Below, piece after piece: positions 53,099 to 61,739 of a DNA stretch of 64,000 nt. The notes beneath the pieces were generated by a model. That model made no database searches and was not told the DNA's origin. It was given only the letters and a program-made list of their open reading frames with translations. Source of the stretch: an uncultured Eubacterium sp. (GTDB lineage: Bacteria; Bacillota; Clostridia; Lachnospirales; Lachnospiraceae). The stretch lies in assembly GCA_910584645.1 (NCBI GenBank), contig CAJUAU010000002.1:117964-181963 (forward strand), given 5' to 3'. Made by a program: the position numbers and the translations under genes. Numbering within the stretch: the first letter of the stretch is position 1; every line of letters begins with the position of its first letter.

Positions 53099-53962
53099 TC
53101 ACTGAATGATCTTTACTTCCGGTTCCAGCTTCACGCCGGAACTTTCCAGTACCTTTTTCTGTACGTCACAGATCACAGCAAGAACCTCTTTCGCTGTGGC
53201 ATGTCCCCGGTTGACCACAAAACCACAATGTTTTTCCGAAACCTGGGCATCCCCGATGCGATATCCCCTCAAGCCGGCATCCTCGATCAGTTTTCCTGCA
53301 AAATGCCCCTCCGGGCGCTTAAATGTACTCCCGGCACTGGCAAACTCCAGAGGCTGTTTATCCCGCCGTTTTGCACTAAGTTCCTTCATTCTATCCCGTA
53401 TCTCTCCGGAATCCCCCGTCTCAAATTGAAACTCCGCTTCCAGTACCAGATCGCCACGTTTCTGGATCACACTGGTACGATACCCCAGTTCCAGCTGTTC
53501 CCGCTCCAGCCAGGATTCATTTCCTGCAGAATCCATCACTCTGGCACTTACGATACAGTCCTTGATCTCTCCGCCATAAGCGCCTGCATTCATCACTACG
53601 GCGCCTCCCAGCGTCCCCGGTATCCCTCCGGCAAATTCAAAGCCTGTCAGGGAATGTCTCGCCGCCTCACTGGCTATGGCACTCAGTAAAGCCCCAGCCT
53701 GTGCGCGGATCTTTCCGGCTCCGCAATATTCTATCTGGTTCATGCCGCTGCCAATCTCCATGACAACACCACGATACCCCTCATCCGGAAATAGCATATT
53801 GCTGCCCCTGCCAATGGTAATAAGAGGAAGCTCCCGCTCTCTGGCAAATCGGATCCCTTCCCTTATCTCCTCTGCATTTTCCGGAATCATATAAAACAAA
53901 GCCGGCCCTCCGATCCGAAAGGTGGTATGGGCGCTCAGCGGTTCCTGTTCAAATATACGCAT
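53099..53962 (-). CDS. murB: UDP-N-acetylenolpyruvoylglucosamine reductase
   Basis: A 287-residue FAD enzyme that completes UDP-MurNAc synthesis. Motifs: TTFRIGGPALF, GRGSNMLFPDEGYRG, FEFAGGIPGTLGGAVVMNAGAYGGE, the catalytic Ser in ASAGSTFKRPEG and the C-terminal Glu (LEPEVKII). Compact C-terminal domain indicates type II MurB. ATG follows GGAAGGGAAG. It sits between the ROK glucokinase and rapZ genes. Confidence 0.95.
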   Translation of the reverse strand: MRIFEQEPLSAHTTFRIGGPALFYMIPENAEEIREGIRFARERELPLITIGRGSNMLFPDEGYRGVVMEIGSGMNQIEYCGAGKIRAQAGALLSAIASEAARHSLTGFEFAGGIPGTLGGAVVMNAGAYGGEIKDCIVSARVMDSAGNESWLEREQLELGYRTSVIQKRGDLVLEAEFQFETGDSGEIRDRMKELSAKRRDKQPLEFASAGSTFKRPEGHFAGKLIEDAGLRGYRIGDAQVSEKHCGFVVNRGHATAKEVLAVICDVQKKVLESSGVKLEPEVKIIQ

Positions 53963-53985
53963 CTTATCTTCCCTTCCTGTCTCTT

Positions 53986-54906
53986 TTACAATACCATGCG
54001 CACTGCACCATAGATTCCTGCGTCATTCCCCAGCTCTGCAAGATGAAATTTCTTATCCCTCAGTGCATATAGCACATTATCATTATAATACTTTTCCACG
54101 TGATTTATGATAATATCTCCAGCTCTTGATACACCGCCGCCGATGACAAACGCTTCCGGATCTACTACATGGGACACGTTAGCCAGGGCTGTTCCAAGAT
54201 ATTTTGCAAATTTATCCACAATATAAAGAGCATAGGAATCCCCCGCCTTTGCCTGGTCAAATACGTCCTTTGCCGTAACCTCCTCCAGGGCTGCCAGCGC
54301 AGAATCTTCTTTCATCTCTTTCTTTGCCATCCTCACAATTCCTGTGGCGGACGAATACTGCTCCAGGCAGCCTCTGCCGCCGCAGCCGCACTGTTCCGTC
54401 TCATGTAGTTCTACCTTCATATGCCCGATCTCTCCGCCGGCACCGCTGGTACCTGTAAGAATCCTCCCGCCCAGGATCACACCACCGCCCACTCCGGTTC
54501 CCAGAGTAACCATCACGATGCTGTCATAGCCTCTGCCGCCGCCCTTCCACATTTCACCCAGGGCAGCTACATTGGCATCGTTTGCAACCCGTATATTTCC
54601 CACTCCAGTCAGGTCAAACAGCTTGTCTTTTACATTGAACACCGGCCATGGAATATTGGGGCATTTCAACACTGTGCCATCCTCTACCACAGGTCCAGGT
54701 ATCCCCACGCCGATCCCCATGATATTGCCATCGTTACACTCCCTTTTCTCCTCAATGCTGGCCGCCACATCCGGGAGAATATTCTCCCCCTCATTTTCCA
54801 CCCTCGTTTCGATCTCCCATTTTTCCAGCAGCTCACCAGTATGGGAAAACATTCCGAATTTCACCGTTGTCCCACCGATATCTGCCCCGATATAAAACTT
54901 ATTCAT
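53986..54906 (-). CDS. ROK-family glucokinase
   Basis: A 306-residue sugar kinase. ATP site ADIGGTTVKFG, catalytic EIGH with zinc-type CGCGGRGCLEQY cluster, GIGVGIPGPV and the late FVIGGGVSRAG glycine motif place it in the ROK family; GlcK-like glucose phosphorylation is the usual role in this neighbourhood. The ATG at 54906 is inside an 80-bp tandem repeat and overlaps, as ATGA, the stop of an upstream 27-codon frame, so translation is probably coupled. Its immediate ribosome site is weak: AGGAAAGG is about 13 bp upstream. Confidence 0.92.
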   Translation of the reverse strand: MNKFYIGADIGGTTVKFGMFSHTGELLEKWEIETRVENEGENILPDVAASIEEKRECNDGNIMGIGVGIPGPVVEDGTVLKCPNIPWPVFNVKDKLFDLTGVGNIRVANDANVAALGEMWKGGGRGYDSIVMVTLGTGVGGGVILGGRILTGTSGAGGEIGHMKVELHETEQCGCGGRGCLEQYSSATGIVRMAKKEMKEDSALAALEEVTAKDVFDQAKAGDSYALYIVDKFAKYLGTALANVSHVVDPEAFVIGGGVSRAGDIIINHVEKYYNDNVLYALRDKKFHLAELGNDAGIYGAVRMVL

Positions 54907-54986
54907 TGATCCCGCACAACCTTTCCTAATTTTGTCCCAGCAAGAAAACATTCCAAATTATCTGCCCCGATATAAAACTTATTCAT
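54903..54986 (-). CDS. 27-codon duplicated leader frame, copy next to glucokinase
   Basis: Starts ATGAATAAG like glucokinase, encodes about 10 residues of its N-terminus (MNKFYIGAD) and then NLECFLAGTKLGKVVRDQ, and stops with TGA overlapping the true glucokinase ATG. Preceded by AGGAAAGG. It may be translated only as a coupling leader; a functional peptide is not implied. Confidence 0.45.
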   Translation of the reverse strand: MNKFYIGADNLECFLAGTKLGKVVRDQ

Positions 54987-55066
54987 TGATCCCGCACAAC
55001 CTTTCCTAATTTTGTCCCAGCAAGAAAACATTCCAAATTATCTGCCCCGATATAAAACTTTTTCAT
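54983..55066 (-). CDS. 27-codon duplicated leader frame, copy next to hprK
   Basis: Same frame as the neighbouring copy except Lys for Asn at codon 2 (MKKFYIGAD). It begins 19 bp after the hprK stop behind AGGAAAGG and ends in ATGA overlapping the start of the next copy. Confidence 0.45.
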   Translation of the reverse strand: MKKFYIGADNLECFLAGTKLGKVVRDQ

Positions 55067-55085
55067 TGATCCCGCACAACCTTTC

Positions 55086-56009
55086 CTAATTTTGTCCCAG
55101 ATTGCTGGTGACACGATTATACATCTCCATCGCTGCATTGTAACCCATTTTCTTCTGGCGGAAATTGACCGCCGCCGATTCACATATGATCGCCACATTC
55201 CGGCCCGGACGAATAGGGATCGAATGGCACACCACCTTATTGCCCAGATATTCAATATATTTTTCTTCCAGCCCCATACGGTCGTATTCCTGGTTCTTAT
55301 CCCATTCTTCCAGCTTGATCACCAGATCAATGGACTGGGTATTTTTCACGCTCTCCACACCGAACAGTGCCTTGGCATCGATGATGCCGATTCCCCGGAG
55401 TTCGATAAAATGCCTTGTGATATTCGGCGCTGTCCCGATCAGCGTCTCATCACTGACCTTCTTGATCTCCACCACGTCATCCGATACAAGACGATGTCCC
55501 CGGTGAATCAGCTCCAGCGCCACCTCACTTTTTCCGATACCACTCTCTCCGGTGATCAGCACACCCTCACCGTAAATATCCACTAACACGCCGTGGATAC
55601 TGATCCGGGGCGCCAGCTCTACCTTCAGCCAGCGGTTCAGTTCCGATGAAAAAGATGAGGTTGTCTGTTTCGTTCTGAGAATCGGCACCCCATGTTCCTT
55701 CGCCAGCTCCAGAAATTCCCCCGGCACCTCCATATTGCGGCAGAACACGATACAGGGCACTTTGTAAGACATGATCCTTCCCATCATCTCTTTGCTGTAA
55801 TCCATCCCCTGGTTTTCCATATACGTATTTTCTACATGCCCGATGATCTGAACCCGGTGATGATCAAAATAATCAAAAAAGCCTGCCAGCTGCAGCGCCG
55901 GACGGTTAATATCTGACTGGGTGATCTTGATATCCTCCAGCTCCACCTCCGGAGTGAGACACTCCAGATTCATCTTATCGATACATTCCTGTAATGCTAC
56001 GGTATACAT
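55086..56009 (-). CDS. hprK: HPr(Ser) kinase/phosphorylase
   Basis: A 307-residue bifunctional enzyme that adds and removes phosphate at the regulatory Ser of HPr and Crh, linking carbon status to CcpA control. The P-loop GESGIGKS is at 154-161, and LRGIGIIDAKALFG is the family signature. Its likely substrate, the Crh-like protein, is encoded in the same operon. A strong promoter (56041-56069) precedes it. The last codons of the gene are part of the 80-bp tandem repeat. ATG follows AAAGAGG. Confidence 0.95.
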   Translation of the reverse strand: MYTVALQECIDKMNLECLTPEVELEDIKITQSDINRPALQLAGFFDYFDHHRVQIIGHVENTYMENQGMDYSKEMMGRIMSYKVPCIVFCRNMEVPGEFLELAKEHGVPILRTKQTTSSFSSELNRWLKVELAPRISIHGVLVDIYGEGVLITGESGIGKSEVALELIHRGHRLVSDDVVEIKKVSDETLIGTAPNITRHFIELRGIGIIDAKALFGVESVKNTQSIDLVIKLEEWDKNQEYDRMGLEEKYIEYLGNKVVCHSIPIRPGRNVAIICESAAVNFRQKKMGYNAAMEMYNRVTSNLGQN

Positions 56010-56040
56010 AATTTACACCTCTTTCCCCAATGATACTTTT

Positions 56041-56069
56041 ATTATACCTGCAATGGAGACCCGCGTCAA
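56041..56069 (-). promoter_or_regulatory. Sigma-A promoter of the hprK operon
   Basis: Minus-strand TTGACG (56064-56069), a 17-bp spacer and perfect TATAAT (56041-56046), about 32 bp upstream of the hprK start. Confidence 0.8.
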
Positions 56070-56121
56070 CGGAACAAGCAGACCGTTTGTGCAATTGGCG
56101 CCGTCGAGCCAGGCCTTAAAG

Positions 56122-57036
56122 TCACTCATCAAACATCCCACTCCCTGCAATCTCACCCAAAGCTTCTATTGCATTTTCATATTTCACTGGATGATTCTGA
56201 AAATAGGTGGTAATCTCTACATAATCATTTTTGTATACTTCTTTATCAATTATCTCATTCAACAATCCTGGAATATTTACACCTTTCACAGCCGAAGGAC
56301 ATATGCTCATTTCTGCACGCAGTTTTCTTACCTGCATCACAAGCCCTCTAAAACCTTGATTTAGTTTTACTTTCGGTAACAACATATAAATATCATATAT
56401 ATGCCGGGAATATCTAGTTACTTTTCCCTGCATATAATAGTCACAAACGGCAAACACTTTATCAATCAATGTGCGTTCAATGCCCTGAACATTCATTGCA
56501 AACGGATGAAGGTCATATTGATCTACAATGTCCATATTTTCCTTTATTAAAAACTGGTATACATAACTTGCAACCGGAAGTTCTTCTGTTGGAAAAGAGA
56601 TAGAAGCCAGGGAAACCTCCATCTTAACTCCTGGAATCAATTTACCTTGTGTCACATAACCTTCCAGTGGCTCATAGGAAAAAGTATAACAATTGTAATC
56701 TCTTCTACTACGTATATTTTCCCAGTCCAATATAGGCAGTCCAAGACTCTCACTTATCCCCAGTATCGTTTGATTTTTTAACTTCTTTCTCATTCCCTGG
56801 GTAAAATTATTAGAAAATGCAATATCAATATCCTCAGAGAAACGTTCAATTGCATGGTGACACTTCGACAAAGATGTTCCTCCTTTAAAAACACATTCTG
56901 GCTGCTCTACAGACAGAGCTTTCAGGATCATTGTTACATAATAGTCTTTTTCTACAATTGGTACCACAAGTTCCAATTCTTCTGCTGTTGATATGATAAC
57001 TTCCCTAAACAATTTTCTGTCATTATGCAAATGCAT
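56122..57036 (-). CDS. AbiEii/AbiGii-family nucleotidyltransferase toxin
   Basis: A 304-residue toxin of the type IV AbiE system. The nucleotidyltransferase motifs are clear: FKGGTSLSKCHHAIERFSEDIDIAF, quoted by GGTSLSK and EDIDIAF with the metal-binding Asp pair. AbiE systems stop phage spread or stabilise DNA by growth arrest when the antitoxin fails. The start overlaps the antitoxin frame by 14 bp. A+T content is higher than in the flanking housekeeping genes, suggesting acquisition. Confidence 0.88.
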   Translation of the reverse strand: MHLHNDRKLFREVIISTAEELELVVPIVEKDYYVTMILKALSVEQPECVFKGGTSLSKCHHAIERFSEDIDIAFSNNFTQGMRKKLKNQTILGISESLGLPILDWENIRSRRDYNCYTFSYEPLEGYVTQGKLIPGVKMEVSLASISFPTEELPVASYVYQFLIKENMDIVDQYDLHPFAMNVQGIERTLIDKVFAVCDYYMQGKVTRYSRHIYDIYMLLPKVKLNQGFRGLVMQVRKLRAEMSICPSAVKGVNIPGLLNEIIDKEVYKNDYVEITTYFQNHPVKYENAIEALGEIAGSGMFDE

Positions 57037-57643
57037 TATACAACCTCGTTATATATAAATATTTATAAATTCTGTCTGGATAAAGCCCGATATACTCATC
57101 TATTTCAGAACCGCACAATCCTAGTTCTTTAACATATGAGCTTATCCTTTTTGCAGCTTTGGAAATATCATCATCTACGTACAATTCTAAGTCTTTCAAC
57201 AAATCAAGGAGCTGCAAAATACAGCAGTTTTCGCTTGTAATATGTGTACGGGGTTTACGAAGCATAATCTTCTGGCTTTTAACACTTACCTCCCGACATT
57301 TTGCACTTGCCTGATTGCTGACAATTTCTATCATAAAAGGAACCTGCGAGGTTAAGCCAAGCTGATTAGCAAATGTATATCCGGAATAATACCCATTTAC
57401 CTGATTATTTCTCGATATATACTTATATCTTGCCACCTCACTTGCTGATAAAGTAGTACCGCCCCTTAACCTTGAGATCCCTTTCATGTAATATATCCCC
57501 GTATCATATCTTATAATCTGCCCTTTATCGCAAAGTACCTTGAACATCTGACGCAAATTATTATCTGTAACCGGCAGATCAATATCAGAAACAAAGATTG
57601 GCTCATTTACTTTATAGTTCTCCTGTAAATAGTCAAACAGCAT
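57023..57643 (-). CDS. AbiEi-like antitoxin (DUF6088-type)
   Basis: A 206-residue protein with an N-terminal winged-helix region (LPVTDNNLRQMFKVLCDKGQIIRYDTGIYY in parts NLRQMFKVL and IRYDTGIYYM) typical of AbiEi antitoxins, which repress their operon and block the toxin. The C-terminal part (YSGYTFANQLGLTSQVP) matches the AbiEi/DUF6088 antitoxin domain. ATG follows TTAGGAG, with a good promoter upstream (57695-57724). Pairing with the downstream AbiEii gene supports the call. Confidence 0.82.
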   Translation of the reverse strand: MLFDYLQENYKVNEPIFVSDIDLPVTDNNLRQMFKVLCDKGQIIRYDTGIYYMKGISRLRGGTTLSASEVARYKYISRNNQVNGYYSGYTFANQLGLTSQVPFMIEIVSNQASAKCREVSVKSQKIMLRKPRTHITSENCCILQLLDLLKDLELYVDDDISKAAKRISSYVKELGLCGSEIDEYIGLYPDRIYKYLYITRLYNAFA

Positions 57644-57694
57644 ATTCCCATCTCCTAATGCTTTTTAATTTGTAATATATATCCTATCATATAT

Positions 57695-57724
57695 ATTCTA
57701 ACCCATTTTAACTTCCATTGTCAA
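57695..57724 (-). promoter_or_regulatory. Promoter of the AbiE module
   Basis: Minus-strand perfect TTGACA (57719-57724), 18-bp spacer and TAGAAT (57695-57700), about 52 bp before the antitoxin start. The AT-rich palindromic stretch ATATATAT downstream could bind the antitoxin. Confidence 0.7.
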
Positions 57725-57781
57725 CATACATTACAAAAAAGAAAACCTATGTGTTATAAATATAACCTTCCTCCACCCTTC

Positions 57782-57811
57782 AAACCCTAGTTTGACCGAT
57801 AAACCCTAGTT
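57782..57811. repeat. Short direct repeat over the potD stop
   Basis: AAACCCTAGTT occurs at 57782-57792 and 57801-57811; the second copy contains the potD stop codon. It may be a scar of small duplication at the junction with the AbiE module. Confidence 0.5.
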
Positions 57812-58873
57812 CGCCATCACTTCCTTCCACTTCTGGTTGTATATATCGTCCACATCCGGTCCCAGGTACTGAAGGGTTTCACAATTAGTAAGGGAGGAAA
57901 ACTCTGGAAAGGCAATGGTGCTGTTGCGGTATTCCTCTTCCTCGATCAGTTTTCGTCCCTCGCTGTTGGGAATAGAATAGGTAATATAATCAAAATTCAT
58001 TTTTGCGATCTCCGGCCGGCAGAGAAAATCCAGAAACTTCTCCGCGTTCTCCTTATTTTTTGCCCCTTTGGGGATCACCCAGGCATCGATCCAGAGATTG
58101 CTGCCTTCTTTCGGAATGACATATTCCAGATCCGGATTTTCCGACTGGCAGGTCAGCGCTTCTCCAGAATAGATGACTCCTATGGCAGCTTCATTTCCGA
58201 TCATCTTATCCCTCACTTCATCCACCACATAGGCCTGTACCACCCCGGACTGTTTCTGCTGGATCAGCTTCTGTTTTGCCTCTTCCAGCTCCTTTTCATC
58301 GGTGCTGTTCAGGGAGTGTCCCAGATATTTCAACGTGATGCCAAAAGCATCCCTCACACTTTTCTGCATCAGGATATTATCTTTATATTTTGTATCCCAC
58401 AGGATTCCCCAGCTGTCCACTGGCTCTTTTACCATCGTTTTATTGTAAAGGATCCCCACAGTTCCCCACAGGTAGGGAACACTGTATTCGTTGGAGCTGT
58501 CAAAACCTTTTGCCGCATCCCGGTACACCTGATCTACATATTTGATATTTGGCACATTGTCAAAATTGATCTTTTCCAGCATTCCTTCCGAGATCATCCG
58601 CTGAACCATATAATCCGACGGACAGACGAGATCATACTGCGCCGCCCCATTGGCTATGATCGGGTACATCACCTCATTGGTCTCATATTCATCGTAAGTT
58701 ACTTTGATACCAGTTTCCTCCTCAAACTGCGCCAGGGCATCTGGATCAAAATATTCTCCATAGTTATACACATAAAGCTCTCCGGCGGATTTTTCTCCTC
58801 CGCTTCCTCCGCAGGCAGTAACACTGCCAAGAACCAGCGTCATAATACAAAATAGTGATAAAATTCGTCTCAT
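57806..58873 (-). CDS. potD: Spermidine/putrescine ABC transporter substrate-binding lipoprotein
   Basis: A 355-residue lipoprotein: signal peptide with lipobox VTAC (Cys at 21), then a periplasmic-type binding fold with ELYVYNYGEYFDPDAL and VTYDEYETNEVM, typical of PotD/PotF. It captures polyamines outside the membrane for PotABC. ATG follows GAGAGG and overlaps potC by 4 bp. Last gene of the pot operon. Confidence 0.93.
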   Translation of the reverse strand: MRRILSLFCIMTLVLGSVTACGGSGGEKSAGELYVYNYGEYFDPDALAQFEEETGIKVTYDEYETNEVMYPIIANGAAQYDLVCPSDYMVQRMISEGMLEKINFDNVPNIKYVDQVYRDAAKGFDSSNEYSVPYLWGTVGILYNKTMVKEPVDSWGILWDTKYKDNILMQKSVRDAFGITLKYLGHSLNSTDEKELEEAKQKLIQQKQSGVVQAYVVDEVRDKMIGNEAAIGVIYSGEALTCQSENPDLEYVIPKEGSNLWIDAWVIPKGAKNKENAEKFLDFLCRPEIAKMNFDYITYSIPNSEGRKLIEEEEYRNSTIAFPEFSSLTNCETLQYLGPDVDDIYNQKWKEVMAN

Positions 58874-59703
58874 ATGGATATCCTCTCTTTATTCTCATTT
58901 TTCCCGTTTTTTCTATTTATCATGACCAGCAGGATAAATACCGCCACAAACATGATCGTTGAAAGCGCATAAATCTCCGGCTTGATCCCTTTTCTGACCT
59001 CTGCATAGATCTTCGTGGAAAGTGTATCGATGCCCATGCCTTTGGTAAAATGGGTGATCACAAAATCATCCAGGGACATGGTGAAAGACAACAAAAAGCC
59101 AGTCAGTATCCCCGGTAAAATATCGGGAAAGATCACTTTTATAAAAGCATATCCACGGGAAGCCCCCAGATCCAGTGCCGCCTCGTAAACACTTTTATTG
59201 ATCTGCTTTAATTTGGGCAGCACACTGAGCACCACATAAGGCAGATTAAATGTAATATGGGCAAGTAAAACGCTGCTGAATCCCATACGGTACCGCAGGG
59301 CGATGAATAGAAGCATCAGGGATATTCCTGTCACGATATCTGCATTCAGCATGGGAATATTCGTCACTGTCATAAGGATCATCTTCGGCAGGCGTTTCAT
59401 CCGGTTCATGGCAAAGGACGCCGCCGTCCCAAGGACCGTCGCGATCAGTGCCGATAAAAATGCCAGAAGCAGCGTGGTCCACAGCGCCTCCATGATCTCT
59501 CTGGAGGAAAAAAGACTCTCATACCACTTTAAACTAAAACCGCCCCATCTTCCCCTGAATTTTGATTCATTAAAAGATAACACCATCAATGTAGCTATCG
59601 GTCCATATAAAAATACAAAAATAAGAAACAAATAAATCCTGCCCCCGGCATCCACAAGCCTCTGCACCGGGCTCCGGTATGCTCTTCTCTTTTTTTCTAC
59701 CAT
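58870..59703 (-). CDS. potC: Spermidine/putrescine ABC transporter permease
   Basis: A 277-residue permease with six hydrophobic helices and the EAA-type loop (YEAALDLGASRGYAFIKVIFPDILPG, in parts AALDLGAS and IFPDILPG) that contacts PotA. The start at 59703 overlaps potB by 7 bp; GGAGAGGGGG lies upstream inside potB. It forms the membrane channel with PotB. Confidence 0.93.
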   Translation of the reverse strand: MVEKKRRAYRSPVQRLVDAGGRIYLFLIFVFLYGPIATLMVLSFNESKFRGRWGGFSLKWYESLFSSREIMEALWTTLLLAFLSALIATVLGTAASFAMNRMKRLPKMILMTVTNIPMLNADIVTGISLMLLFIALRYRMGFSSVLLAHITFNLPYVVLSVLPKLKQINKSVYEAALDLGASRGYAFIKVIFPDILPGILTGFLLSFTMSLDDFVITHFTKGMGIDTLSTKIYAEVRKGIKPEIYALSTIMFVAVFILLVMINRKNGKNENKERISI

Positions 59704-60524
59704 ATCGCAGCCCCCTCTCCATCTTTATCGTACCGGGACATGACTGCCATGCTGCCCAGCACAAGAACCATCAATACGATGGAAAGCCCTGCGCCCTGAT
59801 ACCAGTTATTTGCCGTCGTAAACTCCTGCTCAATGATATTTCCGATGAGATTGATCTTGGCGCCGCCGAGAAGGTTGGAAATGACAAAGGTGGTCATGGC
59901 CGGCACAAATACCATCGTTATGCCGCTGATAATCCCTGGAAATATTTGGGGAAGTGTAATATGCCAAAGGATCTGAAACCAGTTCGCTCCCAGATCCTTT
60001 GCCGCGTCAAAGGTATCCTGCCCAACCTTCACCAGGGAGTTATAAATCGGCAGAACCATAAAAGGCAGATAATTGTATACCATGCCCAGGATGATAGCAC
60101 CCTCTGTATTGATCAGGCTCTGCCCCGGAAGCCCCATGGCATGCAGGATAGTATTAATGATCCCAGTTTTTTCCAGTAAAGACTGCCAGGCAATGGTACG
60201 AAGCAGGAAATTCATCCACATGGGAAGAATAAAGATAAAAATAATAAACCCGCTGCTGTTGAGCCGCAGGCCGCGGATCACCATCGCCAATGGCAGCGAC
60301 AGCAGAAAACAGATCAATGTGCTGATCAGTGATAACTTTACCGAAAGCAGAAGCGCCTTCCAGTGTACCGGGGACCCAATGCTTTTTACATACTCCAGGG
60401 TAAAGTTTCCTTCTCTGTCAGAAAAACCATAATAACACACGATCAACAGCGGTACGATCACAAATATCGCCATCCATACAATATAGGGATAGGACAGGCG
60501 CTTAACTCCTCTCGATTCTGTCAC
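59697..60524 (-). CDS. potB: Spermidine/putrescine ABC transporter permease
   Basis: About 275 residues; six helices and the EAA loop (FDAAKDLGANWFQILWHITLPQ in parts AAKDLGAN and ITLPQIFPG). The chosen start is GTG at 60524, 9 bp from AGGAGG inside potA; a longer frame from 60548 (ATG) has no site. It overlaps potA by 23 bp. Confidence 0.9.
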   Translation of the reverse strand: MTESRGVKRLSYPYIVWMAIFVIVPLLIVCYYGFSDREGNFTLEYVKSIGSPVHWKALLLSVKLSLISTLICFLLSLPLAMVIRGLRLNSSGFIIFIFILPMWMNFLLRTIAWQSLLEKTGIINTILHAMGLPGQSLINTEGAIILGMVYNYLPFMVLPIYNSLVKVGQDTFDAAKDLGANWFQILWHITLPQIFPGIISGITMVFVPAMTTFVISNLLGGAKINLIGNIIEQEFTTANNWYQGAGLSIVLMVLVLGSMAVMSRYDKDGEGAAIW

Positions 60525-61587
60525 CAGCAAACGCCTCCTCTGTCTCATTTTCCGGCTTTTTCATGATCTGGATATTGAAAGGATCCACCCACAGGCCAGC
60601 CTCTTTTCCCACCTCAGCAAGACGGGTACTCTGCACCAGCCAGGTATATCCCATGGATTCAATCTCCATCTCATAATGCACTCCCTTAAAAACCAGGGAG
60701 GTAACAATCCCACGGATCATAGCCTTTTCTGGCGGCACCAGAATAAGATCCTCCGGACGTATTACCACATCCACAGGCTTATTTTCCCCAAACCCTACAT
60801 CGACGCAATCAAACTCCTTCCCCAGTATATTCACCCGTTTATCTCTTACCATAGTCGCCGGAATAATGTTGCTCTCTCCGATAAAGTCCGCTACAAAGGC
60901 ATTCTGGGGTTCATTATAAATATCCTCTGGGGAGCCGATCTGCTGGATATATCCCTGGTTCATTACCACAATGGTATCCGACATCGTCAGTGCCTCTTCC
61001 TGATCATGGGTCACATATACAAAAGTAATACCCAGCTCCTCCTTCAGACGGATCAGCTCATACTGCATATCCTGACGCAGTTTCAGATCCAGCGCTCCCA
61101 GCGGCTCGTCCAGCAAAAGTATCTCTGGTTCATTCACGATCGCCCGGGCAATGGCGATCCTCTGCTGCTGGCCGCCGCTTAAAGAGTCCGGCATCCGTTT
61201 CTCATAACCCTCCAGATTTACCAGACGCAGGGCATATTTTATCTTATCCTTAATATAGTCCTTTGACTTCTTTTTTATTTTCAAACCAAATGCAATATTT
61301 TCCTCGATATTCATATGAGAAAATAATGCGTATTTTTGAAATACGGTATTGATGGGACGCTTATTGGCAGGCACCCCTGCGATATCCTCGCCGTAGAGCA
61401 GCACCTCTCCCTCATCCGCATTTTCAAAGCCTCCCATGATCCGCAGCGTTGTTGTCTTGCCGCAGCCACTGGGACCAAGCAGAGTAACAAATTCATTCTC
61501 ATGAATATCAAGATTCATATTATCTAGAACGATTTGTCCGTCAAATGCTTTGGTGATGCCTTTTAGCTCAATACATTTTTCAGCCAT
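60502..61587 (-). CDS. potA: Spermidine/putrescine ABC transporter ATPase
   Basis: A 361-residue ATPase: Walker A GPSGCGKTT, LSGGQQQR signature, LLLDEPLGALD Walker B, the H-loop THDQEEAL and a C-terminal TOBE domain (VVIRPEDLILVPPEKA). It drives polyamine uptake through PotBC. ATG follows GGGAGG. First gene of the operon; a clear promoter was not found, a TAAGAT near 61640 being the best -10 candidate. Confidence 0.95.
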   Translation of the reverse strand: MAEKCIELKGITKAFDGQIVLDNMNLDIHENEFVTLLGPSGCGKTTTLRIMGGFENADEGEVLLYGEDIAGVPANKRPINTVFQKYALFSHMNIEENIAFGLKIKKKSKDYIKDKIKYALRLVNLEGYEKRMPDSLSGGQQQRIAIARAIVNEPEILLLDEPLGALDLKLRQDMQYELIRLKEELGITFVYVTHDQEEALTMSDTIVVMNQGYIQQIGSPEDIYNEPQNAFVADFIGESNIIPATMVRDKRVNILGKEFDCVDVGFGENKPVDVVIRPEDLILVPPEKAMIRGIVTSLVFKGVHYEMEIESMGYTWLVQSTRLAEVGKEAGLWVDPFNIQIMKKPENETEEAFAGDRIERS

Positions 61588-61680
61588 AACAAATCCTCCC
61601 GGTATTTTTTTGCAAACACTCGTGACTATCTTAACATAAAGCAGGGGAATATGCTACATTTTTTTCACTTTGCCTGCACG

Positions 61681-61721
61681 GAAAAACAGACCAGCCAGAA
61701 TATACTTCTGACCGGCCTGTC
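61681..61721 (-). terminator. Terminator after the xylanase gene
   Basis: Arms 61686-61700 and 61706-61720 form a 15-bp stem with wobbles; on the minus strand it is followed by a run of T (complement of 61682-61686). It separates the xylanase from potABCD. Confidence 0.78.
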
Positions 61722-61739
61722 CTTTTTTATTTTTTATTA

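Larger units (their letters stand above)
54881..55100 (-). repeat. 80-bp tandem duplication at the hprK-glucokinase junction
   Basis: Period 80 bp, about 2.75 copies: 54881-54960 and 54961-55040 are identical, and 55041-55100 differs at one base. Each copy holds the glucokinase start codon region, a fragment of later glucokinase coding sequence, the end of hprK (GGACAAAATTAG) and the AGGAAAGG site, so it arose by recent local duplication with a small internal deletion. Confidence 0.92.

Noticed and set aside
54881..55100. 80-bp repeats considered as CRISPR or attachment sites
   Set aside because: They are head-to-tail with no spacers and consist of hprK and glucokinase coding ends, so local duplication explains them.
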